Of a DNA stretch of 64,000 bases, positions 50,898-60,752 are shown piece by piece. The DNA comes from Methylomonas sp. 11b. GTDB taxonomy: Bacteria; Pseudomonadota; Gammaproteobacteria; Methylococcales; Methylomonadaceae. Within the stretch, counting starts at the first letter, position 1. Each line of letters starts with the position of its first letter. Position numbers and translations under genes: made by a program. The DNA is taken from the NCBI RefSeq assembly GCF_000515215.1, contig NZ_KI911557.1:620001-684000 (forward strand), read 5' to 3'. The notes under the pieces are model-generated. The model was not told the DNA's origin, ran no database searches, and worked only from the letters and a program-made list of their open reading frames with translations.

Positions 50898-51788
50898 TTA
50901 GGTTGGAAAAATGCCGGTGGATAAATAGCGGTCGCCCCTATCGCAGACTATCGCCACGATCAAGGCATTTTCAACTTGTTGAGACAATTGCAAAGCAGCG
51001 TAAACTGCGCCGCCGGACGAAACGCCGGCAAAAATGCCCTCTTCCGCCGCCAAGGCTCGCGTGGTGTTTTCCGCGTTCAGCTGATTGACTTCGATGATGC
51101 TATCCACCCTTACCGATTCAAATATTTTGGGTAAATATTCCTTAGGCCAACGGCGAATGCCGGGGATTTTTGAGTCACCTTCCGGCTGCACGCCGACGAT
51201 TTGAATATCTTGATTTTGCTCTTTCAAATATCGGGAAGTGCCCATAATGGTACCAGTAGTGCCCATAGAGCTGACGAAATGCGTAATTTTGCCGTGCGTG
51301 TCGCGCCAGATTTCTGGGCCGGTACCTTCGTAATGCGCCAACGGATTATCGGGGTTGGCGAATTGATCCAGAATCCGCCCCTCGCCGCGCGCTTCCATGG
51401 CTCGAGCTAAATCGATAGCGCCTTCCATGCTGCCTTTTGCTGGCGTCAGGATGATTTCCGCGCCGTAGGATTTCATTGACGCGATGCGTTCCGAGCTCAT
51501 ATTGTCCGGCATGATCAAGGTCATCTTATAACCCTTAATCGCCGCCGCCATCGCCAAGGCAATGCCGGTATTGCCGCTGGTGGCTTCGATCAAGCGGTCA
51601 CCCGGCTTGATCTCGCCGCGCGCTTCGGCATGTTGAATCATACTTAAGGCTGGGCGGTCTTTAACCGAACCAGCCGGATTGTTACCTTCCAGCTTCACCA
51701 AAATAGTATTGCCGCCGGCGACCGGCAGGCGTTGCAGACGCACCAATGGCGTATTTCCGACAAAAGATTCTATGGTTGGGAAATTCAT
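50898..51788 (-). CDS. cysM: Cysteine synthase B
   Basis: 296 residues. The PLP Lys lies in A-G-S-V-K-D-R-P near residue 42, the substrate loop in E-A-T-S-G-N-T-G, and the PLP phosphate loop near EGIFAGVSSGGAVYA. The DRPA...GRRWPKEYLP pattern suits CysM rather than CysK. It makes cysteine from O-acetylserine and sulfide or thiosulfate. It diverges from ppk1 with 126 bp between. Confidence 0.93.
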   Translation of the reverse strand: MNFPTIESFVGNTPLVRLQRLPVAGGNTILVKLEGNNPAGSVKDRPALSMIQHAEARGEIKPGDRLIEATSGNTGIALAMAAAIKGYKMTLIMPDNMSSERIASMKSYGAEIILTPAKGSMEGAIDLARAMEARGEGRILDQFANPDNPLAHYEGTGPEIWRDTHGKITHFVSSMGTTGTIMGTSRYLKEQNQDIQIVGVQPEGDSKIPGIRRWPKEYLPKIFESVRVDSIIEVNQLNAENTTRALAAEEGIFAGVSSGGAVYAALQLSQQVENALIVAIVCDRGDRYLSTGIFPT

Positions 51789-51914
51789 GACTTTAACGTC
51801 CGGTTAAGGTTACGGCGGCGATTATAGCAAGTTCCAGACCTCAAGCGCCGCTGTAACCCAAGGCTAAAAAATTTCATTTATAATCGACTGACCCCAATCC
51901 AACCAGCAGCCGAC

Positions 51915-53984
51915 ATGGAATCAATCGATCTAACTAGTCCCGAGCTTTATATCAACCGCGAACACAGCTTATTGGAGTTCAATTTTCGGGTGCTCGCTCA
52001 AGCCCTGGACGAAACGCTGCCCCTATTGGAACGGCTGAATTACTTATGCATTTCTTGTTCCAACCTGGACGAGTTTTACGAAGTACGCGTCGCCAGCTTG
52101 ATACAAATGGCGGAAATGGATCCTAATCTGGTCAGTTCCGACGGCTTAACCATTAACGAGCAATTCGAAAAAATCTCGATCAAAGCCCACGAACTGGTCG
52201 CCGAGCAATATCGGGTGCTTAACGAAGTACTGATCCCCTGCCTGGAAACCGAAAATATTCGTTTCCTGCGGCGTGACCGCTGGAGCCCGGCGCAAAAAAT
52301 CTGGTTGGAAAAATATTTCAACGAAGAGCTGTTGCCGATTCTGACTCCGGTCGGGCTCGATTCCGCCCACCCGTTTCCGCGGATTTTGAACAAGAGTTTA
52401 AATTTCATCATCTCCCTCACCGGCAAAGACGCGTTTGGGCGGAACAGCGGCCGGGCGATTTTGCAGGCGCCGCGTGCCCTGCCCCGTATTGTGCAATTAC
52501 CTGTCACAGATACCGATAGCGGCCCTTACGATTTTGTGTTTCTGTCCTCCATTATTCATGCTTTCGTCAACGAGTTGTTCAACGGCATGATGGTTAAGGG
52601 CTGCTATCAATTCCGGGTCACGCGCAACAGCGATTTTTTTGTCGACGACGACGCGATCGACGACTTGATGTTGGCCGTGGAAGGCGAATTGGCGATGCGC
52701 AATTACGGCGATGAAGTGCGTCTGGAAATCGACGGCAATTGTCCCGAAGAAACTGTGAATTTCTTGTTAGCGCGTTTTGATTTAAAACCTGACCGACTAT
52801 TTTTAGCCAACGGCCCGGTCAATCTAAGCCGTATCCAAACTATATTGAACATGGTCGAAAGGCCCGATCTGAAATTTACGCCGTTTAAATCCAGCACACC
52901 GTCAGCGCTAGGTCGCAATAAGGACATTTTTGCCAGCATCCGCAAGCAGGATATTTTGTTACATCATCCGTACGAGTCTTTCTCGCCGGTAGTGGATTTC
53001 ATTCGTCAAGCCGCTGCGGATCCGGATGTATTAGCCATCAAACAAACCTTGTATCGGACCGGCGTGGACTCGCCTATCGTTGCAGCGTTGATCAAGGCTG
53101 CCCGCGCCGGTAAGGAAGTCACGGTTGTCATCGAGTTGCGGGCGCGTTTCGATGAAAAAGACAATATCGGTCTGGCCGCGAAACTGCAAGAAGCCGCCGC
53201 GCACGTGGTATATGGCGTGGTTGGGTATAAAACCCACGCAAAAATGTGCATGGTCTTGCGCAAGGAAGGCAGCACATTACGTAATTATGTGCATCTGGGC
53301 ACCGGCAACTACCATCCAAAAACCGCCCGGCTTTATACCGACTATGGGTTGTTTACCTGCGAAAAAGAACTAGGCGAAGACGTGCGCCGGGTATTCATGC
53401 AATTGACCAGTTTAGGCAAGGTCAGCAAACTCAATAAACTTCTGCAATCGCCGTTCACTTTGCATCACGGCATCATGAAGATGATTGACAGGGAAATCGA
53501 GAACGCCAAAAAAGGCAAGCCGGCCAAGATTATCATCAAGGTCAATGCCGTGGTTGAGGAGCAGGCCATACAAGCCCTGTACCGCGCCTCGCAAGCCGGC
53601 GTGGAAATCAAAATGATCGTGCGCGGGGTTTGCTGTATACGCCCCGGCGTGCCGGGTGTTTCTGAGAATATCGAAGTACGCTCCATCGTCGGCCGCTTCC
53701 TGGAACATACCCGCATCTATGCGTTTTGCAACGGCGGCGACTGGGCTGTATACGCCTCGAGCGCCGATTTGATGAACCGCAATATGTTCCGCCGCGTGGA
53801 GGTCTGTTTCCCTATCGCCGACAAGCGGATTGCGGAACGAATTCTAAACGACCTGGATGCGTATCTCAGAGATAACGCCCAAGCCTGGCAACTGCAAAGC
53901 GACGGCCAATACCGGCATTTGCGCGCCGGCGATCAACCCATTTATCAAGTGCAAAGCGAATTGCTCAAAGCGTTTTGCGGATAG
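51915..53984 (+). CDS. ppk1: Polyphosphate kinase 1
   Basis: 689 residues with the four-domain Ppk1 layout: a helical N-terminal domain (YINREHSLLEFNFRVLAQAL), a head domain, and two phospholipase D-like C domains. The catalytic His lies in G-Y-K-T-H-A-K-M-C near residue 437. HLGTGNYHPKTARLYTDYG and RSIVGRFLEHTRIYAF follow. It makes polyphosphate from ATP. dnaQ starts 8 bp after its stop, so the two may share a transcript. Confidence 0.96.
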   Translation: MESIDLTSPELYINREHSLLEFNFRVLAQALDETLPLLERLNYLCISCSNLDEFYEVRVASLIQMAEMDPNLVSSDGLTINEQFEKISIKAHELVAEQYRVLNEVLIPCLETENIRFLRRDRWSPAQKIWLEKYFNEELLPILTPVGLDSAHPFPRILNKSLNFIISLTGKDAFGRNSGRAILQAPRALPRIVQLPVTDTDSGPYDFVFLSSIIHAFVNELFNGMMVKGCYQFRVTRNSDFFVDDDAIDDLMLAVEGELAMRNYGDEVRLEIDGNCPEETVNFLLARFDLKPDRLFLANGPVNLSRIQTILNMVERPDLKFTPFKSSTPSALGRNKDIFASIRKQDILLHHPYESFSPVVDFIRQAAADPDVLAIKQTLYRTGVDSPIVAALIKAARAGKEVTVVIELRARFDEKDNIGLAAKLQEAAAHVVYGVVGYKTHAKMCMVLRKEGSTLRNYVHLGTGNYHPKTARLYTDYGLFTCEKELGEDVRRVFMQLTSLGKVSKLNKLLQSPFTLHHGIMKMIDREIENAKKGKPAKIIIKVNAVVEEQAIQALYRASQAGVEIKMIVRGVCCIRPGVPGVSENIEVRSIVGRFLEHTRIYAFCNGGDWAVYASSADLMNRNMFRRVEVCFPIADKRIAERILNDLDAYLRDNAQAWQLQSDGQYRHLRAGDQPIYQVQSELLKAFCG

Positions 53985-53992
53985 GATACGCC

Positions 53993-54712
53993 ATGAGTCA
54001 ACAACCCCGCCAAATCCGCCAAGTGGTACTGGATACCGAAACCACCGGCATCAACCCCAAGGAAGGCCATAAGATTATCGAAATCGGCTGCGTGGAACTG
54101 ATTAACCGGCGTTTGACCCGTAATCATTTTCACGTCTATCTGAATCCGGACCGGGAAATCGATGCCGGCGCTATCGAAGTGCATGGCATCACCAACGAGT
54201 TTTTAAAAGATAAGCCTCGCTTCGCCAATGTGGTCGAAGACTTTCTGCGTTTTACCCAGGGCGCGGAGCTGATTATTCACAACGCACCGTTTGACGTCGG
54301 CTTCTTGAATCACGAATTGGCTCTGTTAGCCGGCGAACAACGCCGCGTTGAAACCAACAGCACTGTGTTCGACACCCTGGCTTACGCCCGGAAAAAACAC
54401 CCCGGCGCGCGAAACAGTTTGGATGCCTTATGTAAACGCTACGGCATAGACAACAGCCACCGCGAATTGCATGGCGCTTTGCTCGACGCCGAAATCCTCG
54501 CGGATGTCTATTTATTGATGACTGGTGGCCAGGCCTCCTTGCTGGATGAAGGCGATCACACCGGCAATGGTAGCGAACAAGCTATCGTGCGACTATCTGC
54601 CGACAGAGCGCCATTAAAAATAATTGCTTGTAGTAGTGAGGAAGAACTGGCGCACCAACAGCGCCTGGCAAAAATAGCCAAAGTCAGCGGCAATTGTTTG
54701 TGGCAACAGTAA
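53993..54712 (+). CDS. dnaQ: DNA polymerase III epsilon subunit (proofreading exonuclease)
   Basis: 239 residues from ATG 53993. The first DEDD motif is V-L-D-T-E-T-T-G-I-N near residue 13. V-H-G-I-T-N-E-F, IIHNAPFDVGFLNHEL and HGALLDAEILADVY are motifs II and III. The C-terminal tail after about residue 185 is linker to the polymerase subunit. It edits replication errors. Confidence 0.94.
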   Translation: MSQQPRQIRQVVLDTETTGINPKEGHKIIEIGCVELINRRLTRNHFHVYLNPDREIDAGAIEVHGITNEFLKDKPRFANVVEDFLRFTQGAELIIHNAPFDVGFLNHELALLAGEQRRVETNSTVFDTLAYARKKHPGARNSLDALCKRYGIDNSHRELHGALLDAEILADVYLLMTGGQASLLDEGDHTGNGSEQAIVRLSADRAPLKIIACSSEEELAHQQRLAKIAKVSGNCLWQQ

Positions 54713-54736
54713 TTTGGGTGTTTTTAGACGCCGCTG

Positions 54737-57700
54737 TCAAAATCCCCAAAACTCGGTGTCTTCAAATGAAAAAAGCGGTGCACTCGGTGGTGGTTCTATG
54801 ACCAACTCGTTAAGCGGCATCGGCTTATGCACGCCGTAGCCTTGTGCAAAATCGACACCTATGGTTTTTAAAACCTCTCTAATTTCAGCGTTTTCAACGT
54901 ATTCAGCGATGGTTGCCAAGCCCAGAGAATGGGCGATTTCGTTCATGGATTTCACTATCGCAATATCGGCTTTACTATTTAAAATATCTTTAACAAAAGC
55001 CCCATCTATTTTCAGGTAATCGATATTTAAATTTTTCAGATACGAGTAGGAAGAGTAACCTGACCCGAAATCATCCAATGAAAACTTACAATTAAACTGC
55101 TTGATTGCTTTGATGAAACTATTTGTTAAGTAAAAACTTTCCGCTGCAACTGTCTCCGTGACTTCGAAAGTAAGTTTGTTTGTCGGCACGCTAGTCGAGT
55201 CTAATATCCCTTTAAGAAACCCTAAAAACTCTTCGCTATTAATGGATTGGCCGGATAGATTGATAGCGAATCCATCGATATGATCAAAATAATTTCTATT
55301 ATTCTCAATCCACAACAACACATTGGTAATTACCCATTGATCAATTTCCGGCATACGCTTACAGCGTTCCACGGCGGGTATAAAATGATCGGGCGGAATA
55401 ATATTATCGTTTTCGTCTTTAATACCCAGCAGAATTTCGTAATGTTGATGGCTAGCACTGGTTTCATCGACAGCGGCAATCATTTGGCAACGTAAAAACA
55501 ATCTATTCTCGGAAAACACCTTGTCAATATTGCCTATCCATTCGTATATTTTATTTTGACGTTTTAAATTCTCGTCATCGTTCGTAAAAAGTAATACATT
55601 ATTCGGACCGGAACGCTCCGCCGACATACTGGCAGTATCGGCATTTTGCAACAACTCGTTAACATCGAAATTATTCTGTTCGAACGGCACCAAACCAATA
55701 CTTACACCGATGGTATAGCTTTTATCTTGCCATTGAAATCGCGATTCGCTGATGACTTTTAACAGTTTTTTGCTTAAATCATAAGCGGTTTGCGCAGTGC
55801 AATCTTTTAACAGCACCGCAAACGATTTATCGCCGATTCGCGCGAATAAATCGCAATCGCGCAACTGATCGCCAATTAAATGCGTGAGAGTTTTTAAGAA
55901 TTGTTTACCGCCATTTACACCGCAAACATTGGTAATGACTCGAAAATCCAACACCTCTATATGACACAGTATATGCCCGGTGCTATCGAGTTTAACTAGC
56001 TCTACTTTTAGCTGTTTAATAAACTCGTCTTTGGTGAGCAGGTCGGTTTCCGCATCGTGCGTTGCGTTATAAATCAGCTTGCTATGCATGTTTTGCAACA
56101 TTTGATTGGTCGCGCGATCCATTAAGGGCACGTCCAGACTTTCGATTCTATTAGCCCCGCCGTTTTCTAAAAGTAATGCTAATTCGCTCTTACTCAGTTC
56201 TAACTTAGTTAGTCCATCTCGGTTAACAAAAACGCAAATCGGTAAAACATCCCCTATCCAGACCAGTTTCATCGGCTCAAAACCTTCCGAACCTCTATAA
56301 ATTATCAGCCATTCTCCTACCTGTAGTTGTGCAACCTGTACCGCCCATTCAGATTCAATAACATCCTTCGTGGATTTCGAGGCCGGAATTCTGATGGTGT
56401 CCATCGGTTTCCTAACTTTTGGCACCCCGCTGCCTACCAGCAAAGCAAATAACTCCTCAATAACATTATCGCGTTTGAATAAGTTAGGACAAACCGTGCC
56501 TAAATTATCTTCGATAAATTTGAGTGTGGTATGAATGCTGACCGATTGCATATTTAGAAACGAATCCTGTTCGTAAAGCCAAAATAGTAAATCGTCAATA
56601 ACTTTCAGATAGGAGGCTTTTTCTTCGGGATTAGCTTCCTTATTTAACTCGGCAATCACTAACAGGTCTTGCCATCCCGCCCCAAGCAGCGTGGGAATAA
56701 TCGATGGCACGGAGCGGCCGGCTATGCGCTTATCGACTTCCTGCTGAATAGTCAGCCTGGCCGCCTCCAATTTTTGTTGGCCTTCGTAGGGCTCTATAAT
56801 ACGTTTGACATTGGTTTCATTGGATTTGGTCAACTGCTTAGCGACGCTTTCCAATTCATGTTCCACTTCCGTGAAGACGTTAGGATTGCTAATGGACTCA
56901 GCGGAAATCCGTGCGATGGCCTTTTCTACGGTATTTTTTATATTAGTATTTTTGATTACCCGATTACTTTTAATCGCCGGCTCCAGAACGGCTAGCTGGT
57001 TAAGTATCTTGCGGGCGGGATGCGATTCGGAATCCAGAAAATCATTACCTTGCATAGGTAATGACAATAAAGGCAAATGAATGCTTTCCAAGTAATCTTT
57101 AATGTCTTTAGAAAACTCAAGCTCACCAAACAAGGCATCAAAAAACCTGCCATACAGCTCAAGACGCTGAACATCGTTTGCGGCCAACGATTTTGCCTCC
57201 GGATTATCAGCTTGTAATTTATCGGTAAGGCTTTTTTGTAGTGTTGTGGTATCTAAATGAAGGCCCGATTTAGCGGTAATATCCCTTTGAATTTTAGCAA
57301 TCGCAGATAATACTTCCGCAGGGTCAAATACCTGTTGGGCGTTGCTGATCAGCTGACTGCTTTCCTCCTGCTTAGTGTCGGTGGATACACCCATTGTTTC
57401 ACTTAACAGGTTAAGTAATTTGCCTGTAACCTGGCTTAAAGGTTGAATGGCTTTGTGAACGGCTATCGGTTCTGCATCCAAATAATCATTGAAATAAACT
57501 TGATGCTTTTCGCTATTTTTAGCATCAAAAGCAGGGCCGCTCTGCTTGCTATGAACCGGCATTTTCAATCGTGCCGATTCAAATTTAGATAAAGTCGCAG
57601 CCGCTTGCTTGTAAAAATTAGGTAATTCGATAATTAAGGTTTTTTCGAAGCAATTATAAATCGCCTTTTTTATATTACTCCCCAGCTCTAGCTGTAAGAA

Positions 57701-58552
57701 TATTTCCCTAAAGCTGTCACATAAAACCGCCGGACCAATCGGATTATTGACCGTATTGTCAAATACACCAAACACTCTGCATAATTCTCTAACTAAAAGA
57801 CTAAGCTCGTCGTCAAAATAGTTTTTAAGCTTTCTGATAGCGGCCGACATATTCAACCAGTCTTCAAAGTCGTCTTTTTCTATTAATGAAAGCGAATCAT
57901 GATATAAAGCATCTGAGTTTTTTTCACTGTCACTTGAAATATAATCAACCTGATATATAACAGAACAACAAAACTCGCTACTAATAATCTCTCTATTCAG
58001 CTTTAGCGTAGTAATTAAATCATCAAAAGCCGACGAACTTGAAAAAAACTCAGAATGCGTATTCGCAGCTTCCATACAATCGCCGAGCGAGTCAAAAAAT
58101 CTATCGACTAATGAAGGCAAACTTTCTATTAGAAATTGTTTAAATGTGTTTTTATAATTTTCTTGATTTAAATTATCTGGTGAAGTGTCTAAATTGTCAT
58201 GCGTTGAGGCCAGCGATCCAACACTTGCTATTTTTCTTAAAGCATTAAACGTGGTGGCGGGCATCTGTTCAGTGACAAGGCCTACTCCCGTCGAGCCGAT
58301 ATGCGTTATTTGTGCATCTACTTCAAAAGTTTTTAGTTCAAACTCTAATTGAATAGAAAAGCGGATTTTTATATTTTTATGCAAAACAATCTGCGGATGA
58401 GTTTTATCAAAAACCAGATAAAATCCACCGCTACAAAAATCCAGAATACGGCATTCCAGTGTATCGGTTTGGTCGATTATCAATAAAGCGTTTAGATCAA
58501 TCGCATACCTGATATAGCGACGTCTTTTGCTTTTTTTAATACTAGCAGACAT
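54737..58552 (-). CDS. PilZ-DUF1631-GGDEF-EAL signalling protein
   Basis: 1271 residues. The first 110 form a PilZ-like domain (R-R-R-Y-I-R-Y and D-F-C-S-G-G-F, the c-di-GMP binding pattern). Residues from about 150 to 800 fit DUF1631 (ESHPARKILNQLAVLEPAI). The GGDEF domain near 830-980 is degenerate: the signature reads R-I-G-D-K-S-F, so cyclase activity is unlikely. The EAL domain from about 1030 keeps the metal and catalytic pattern: Y-E-I-L-L, N-L-S-G, F-E-V-T-E-T, L-D-D-F-G-S-G-Y, L-K-I-D, A-E-Y-V-E. It should hydrolyse c-di-GMP. It converges with dnaQ. The start gives a basic MSASIKKSKRRRYIRY. Confidence 0.88.
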   Translation of the reverse strand: MSASIKKSKRRRYIRYAIDLNALLIIDQTDTLECRILDFCSGGFYLVFDKTHPQIVLHKNIKIRFSIQLEFELKTFEVDAQITHIGSTGVGLVTEQMPATTFNALRKIASVGSLASTHDNLDTSPDNLNQENYKNTFKQFLIESLPSLVDRFFDSLGDCMEAANTHSEFFSSSSAFDDLITTLKLNREIISSEFCCSVIYQVDYISSDSEKNSDALYHDSLSLIEKDDFEDWLNMSAAIRKLKNYFDDELSLLVRELCRVFGVFDNTVNNPIGPAVLCDSFREIFLQLELGSNIKKAIYNCFEKTLIIELPNFYKQAAATLSKFESARLKMPVHSKQSGPAFDAKNSEKHQVYFNDYLDAEPIAVHKAIQPLSQVTGKLLNLLSETMGVSTDTKQEESSQLISNAQQVFDPAEVLSAIAKIQRDITAKSGLHLDTTTLQKSLTDKLQADNPEAKSLAANDVQRLELYGRFFDALFGELEFSKDIKDYLESIHLPLLSLPMQGNDFLDSESHPARKILNQLAVLEPAIKSNRVIKNTNIKNTVEKAIARISAESISNPNVFTEVEHELESVAKQLTKSNETNVKRIIEPYEGQQKLEAARLTIQQEVDKRIAGRSVPSIIPTLLGAGWQDLLVIAELNKEANPEEKASYLKVIDDLLFWLYEQDSFLNMQSVSIHTTLKFIEDNLGTVCPNLFKRDNVIEELFALLVGSGVPKVRKPMDTIRIPASKSTKDVIESEWAVQVAQLQVGEWLIIYRGSEGFEPMKLVWIGDVLPICVFVNRDGLTKLELSKSELALLLENGGANRIESLDVPLMDRATNQMLQNMHSKLIYNATHDAETDLLTKDEFIKQLKVELVKLDSTGHILCHIEVLDFRVITNVCGVNGGKQFLKTLTHLIGDQLRDCDLFARIGDKSFAVLLKDCTAQTAYDLSKKLLKVISESRFQWQDKSYTIGVSIGLVPFEQNNFDVNELLQNADTASMSAERSGPNNVLLFTNDDENLKRQNKIYEWIGNIDKVFSENRLFLRCQMIAAVDETSASHQHYEILLGIKDENDNIIPPDHFIPAVERCKRMPEIDQWVITNVLLWIENNRNYFDHIDGFAINLSGQSINSEEFLGFLKGILDSTSVPTNKLTFEVTETVAAESFYLTNSFIKAIKQFNCKFSLDDFGSGYSSYSYLKNLNIDYLKIDGAFVKDILNSKADIAIVKSMNEIAHSLGLATIAEYVENAEIREVLKTIGVDFAQGYGVHKPMPLNELVIEPPPSAPLFSFEDTEFWGF

Positions 58553-58967
58553 AAATCAGATGAAATAGGAAAAACTACCGTAGTAATAGACACCGACCGT
58601 ATTCTTTAAAAAAGGCCGTTGTAAACTCCGTAAATAGACTAATTGAAATTATTTAACGAAGCGGATATGTATTTATTTAAGCACTATCTATCTAACGACA
58701 ATACTGGTGTGGATACTATACCACGACAGGCCTGAGTGCTGTCCCGCTGGCTGTCAAGTTTAGACCACTTCGGGCGAATATTTAGCTCACACAAAGCCCG
58801 GTTTCAATGGCTACTGGCTATCGCTAGGCTTCAAAACCCCACCCCTATTCAGAGTCCACGACACTGCTGGTGTTTTCGGCCACTGTTTTGCGCGATTTTG
58901 CTTGCCGATTGTGTCTGAGTTTGGGATAAATGAAAAAACCTGACAACAAATCCCAAACTGGAAATCT
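58553..58967. other. Non-coding divergent region
   Basis: 415 bp between the c-di-GMP protein and the EVE-domain gene. It is AT-rich in its first half. I see no gene, repeat or clear promoter. A short frame at 58736-58918 has no features. Confidence 0.5.
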
Positions 58968-59432
58968 ATGAATTACTGGCTGATGAAATCAGAACCCGAC
59001 ACCTTCGGCATTGACGACTTGTTTAACCGACCCGAACAAACCGAGCATTGGGATGGTGTCCGCAACTACCAAGCCCGAAACATGATGCGCGACGACATGA
59101 AAATCGGCGATCAGGTGTTTTTTTACCATTCCAACTGCGACGAACCAGGCATCGTCGGCATCATGCAAGTTGTGCGCGAATCTTATCCGGACTTTACCGC
59201 GTTTGACCCGGACGACAAACATTTTGATCCGAAAAGTAATCCGGACAAACCTACCTGGTATATGGTCGATGTAAAGTTTGTCAGAAAGCTATCACGTAAT
59301 ATCAGTCTGCGCGAATTGAAACTGAAAACCGAACTGGCCGATCTGGCTTTGCTACGCCGCGGGAACCGGCTGTCTATCATGCCGGTGAATGCCGAGCAAT
59401 GGGACTTTATTCTCGGTTTGGAGAACGCCTAG
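58968..59432 (+). CDS. EVE-domain protein (modified-base binding, COG2947)
   Basis: 154 residues with the hallmark start M-N-Y-W-L-M-K-S-E-P-D-T-F, then WDGVRNYQARNMMRDDMKIG, QVFFYHSNCDEPGIVGIMQV and MPVNAEQWDFIL. EVE domains are PUA-like and bind modified cytosine or adenine in DNA or RNA. The gene overlaps the GNAT gene end by 4 bp in convergent orientation. Confidence 0.92.
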   Translation: MNYWLMKSEPDTFGIDDLFNRPEQTEHWDGVRNYQARNMMRDDMKIGDQVFFYHSNCDEPGIVGIMQVVRESYPDFTAFDPDDKHFDPKSNPDKPTWYMVDVKFVRKLSRNISLRELKLKTELADLALLRRGNRLSIMPVNAEQWDFILGLENA

Positions 59433-59902
59433 TCTTCCGAAAGATTTAGCGTCACGCTCATCAGCGTGACGCGGTGACCACGATAATATTCTTCGGCAAT
59501 TGCAGTCCAGCCAAGTTTTGCGTAGAAATTCGCCTGATCCGGTGTAAACAGATAGAGTTTGGCAAAACCGGCAGCCTGAGCTTGCAGCATGACATGTTGT
59601 ACCAGCTTCGCACCTAAACCCTGCCGGCGGTATTCGGGCGCCACGTAAACGCTGGCTAACCATGGCGTCAGTTCCGGGCGTGTATCCATGTCGCTTTCAA
59701 TGATGGCTGCGGAGCCGGCCAGTTGGCCTTCATGTTTGTAAATGAAGGTGCTCGGAACTAATTTGTCGTTTAAATAAGCTTGCATTCTTTCGATGCGGTG
59801 TTCCAGGGTTTGGCCGGGATTCAGGTTTGACCATTCGGCTTGGTGCCATTGGGCTAAGGTGGGGATTTGGTGGGGTTCTTGGGAAAGGTTGATGATGGTC
59901 AT
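59429..59902 (-). CDS. GNAT-family N-acetyltransferase
   Basis: 157 residues. The acetyl-CoA motif A reads V-Y-V-A-P-E-Y-R-R-Q-G-L-G-A-K-L (about residues 85-100), followed by KLYLFTPDQANFYAKLGW. The target is unknown. Within its last codons lies a perfect 10-bp inverted repeat (GCGTCACGCT around CATC, 59449-59472), which could form a hairpin in the mRNA near the stop. Confidence 0.88.
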   Translation of the reverse strand: MTIINLSQEPHQIPTLAQWHQAEWSNLNPGQTLEHRIERMQAYLNDKLVPSTFIYKHEGQLAGSAAIIESDMDTRPELTPWLASVYVAPEYRRQGLGAKLVQHVMLQAQAAGFAKLYLFTPDQANFYAKLGWTAIAEEYYRGHRVTLMSVTLNLSED

Positions 59903-59943
59903 TGTTGTATCTACGGTTCAACCAATCTGAATAAAATTACAAG

Positions 59944-60276
59944 GTGTCGCTATCGCGACGCCTTTTGAAGTCGGTTCTCGGACCGACTGCCGAGATACTT
60001 TTCGCTACGAAAACCATCCTTGGTTTTCGCCCTTCGGGCCAGCCTATCGGCTGTTCAAATTCGCTCCAAGCGAATTTGTGTTTGGCCAAAGAAAAGTATC
60101 CAAAAGAAAAGCCACCCGGATTTCGCCCTGATCCTGCGCTTCACAGTTTTTTGCAGGGGTTGGCGAAAGGGGCTTCCTGCCCCTTCGCCAACGAGCGGCA
60201 TCCCTGCCGCTCCCCTCACGGGCTAATCCTGCAAAAAACTGCGATGCTCGGGGTCGAAATACGGGACTAAACCACA
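59944..60276 (+). repeat. Long intergenic repeat, copy A
   Basis: It begins with GTGTCGCTATCGCGAC, has TCGGTTCTCGGACCGA (a palindrome), a GAGATACTTTT then AGAAAAGTATCCAAAAGAAA section, a GGGGCTTCCTGCCCC section and ACGGGCTAATCC near the end. The same blocks in the same order occur on the other strand at 60463-60715. A 108-codon frame lies in it but looks like a shadow of the repeat. Confidence 0.8.
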
Positions 60277-60462
60277 CTCCTAAGGGAAAGCTGTCGTAAT
60301 AATCAAAACCATCACTTCTCCCACAGGTAGAAGGTTAGAATGAGGGAGTCCAAACAAATGCTGCAAGTATTTTCCCCCTCACCCCAACCCTCTCCCGCAA
60401 GGAGAGGGAGCGTTAAGACCACGAGAATACATTAATCCCCCTGCTACACAGCAACGGTGTTT

Positions 60463-60715
60463 CCCCGTATGCCGCGCCGAGCACCGGAGCTTTTGAACGG
60501 ATTAGCCCGTAGGGGCGCCGCAAGGAAGCGGCGCGTTGCATGCAGGGGCTGGGAAGCCCCTTCAGGCAACCCCGTTCAAAAGCTTCGGAGCGCAGGGAAT
60601 AAGCCGCATCCGGGCCGCCTTTTCTTTGGATACTTTCTTTTGGCGGAGCAAAAGAAAGTATCTCGGTCGTCGGTCCGAGAACCGACGTTAGAATTAGCTG
60701 TCGCGACAGCGACAC
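60463..60715 (-). repeat. Long intergenic repeat, copy B, inverted
   Basis: Read on the minus strand from 60715: GTGTCGCTGTCGCGAC, TCGGTTCTCGGACCGA, GAGATACTTTCTTTTG, GAAAGTATCCAAAGAAAAG, then GGGGCTTCCCAGCCCC and ACGGGCTAATCC. It is a diverged inverted copy of 59944-60276; copy A has an extra 60-bp piece. Between the copies is a CCCTCTCCC/GGAGAGGG hairpin near 60388-60409. A 100-codon frame in this copy is a shadow. Confidence 0.8.
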
Positions 60716-60752
60716 ATTTAGCCCACAGAGCTGTTGAGCGTCAATTCATGAT

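Noticed and set aside
59449..59472. Perfect 10-bp hairpin as terminator
   Set aside because: It lies inside the coding end of the GNAT gene and has no T tract; kept only as a remark.
59944..60267. 108-codon frame in repeat copy A and 100-codon frame in copy B
   Set aside because: They follow the repeat sequence and have no protein-like features.
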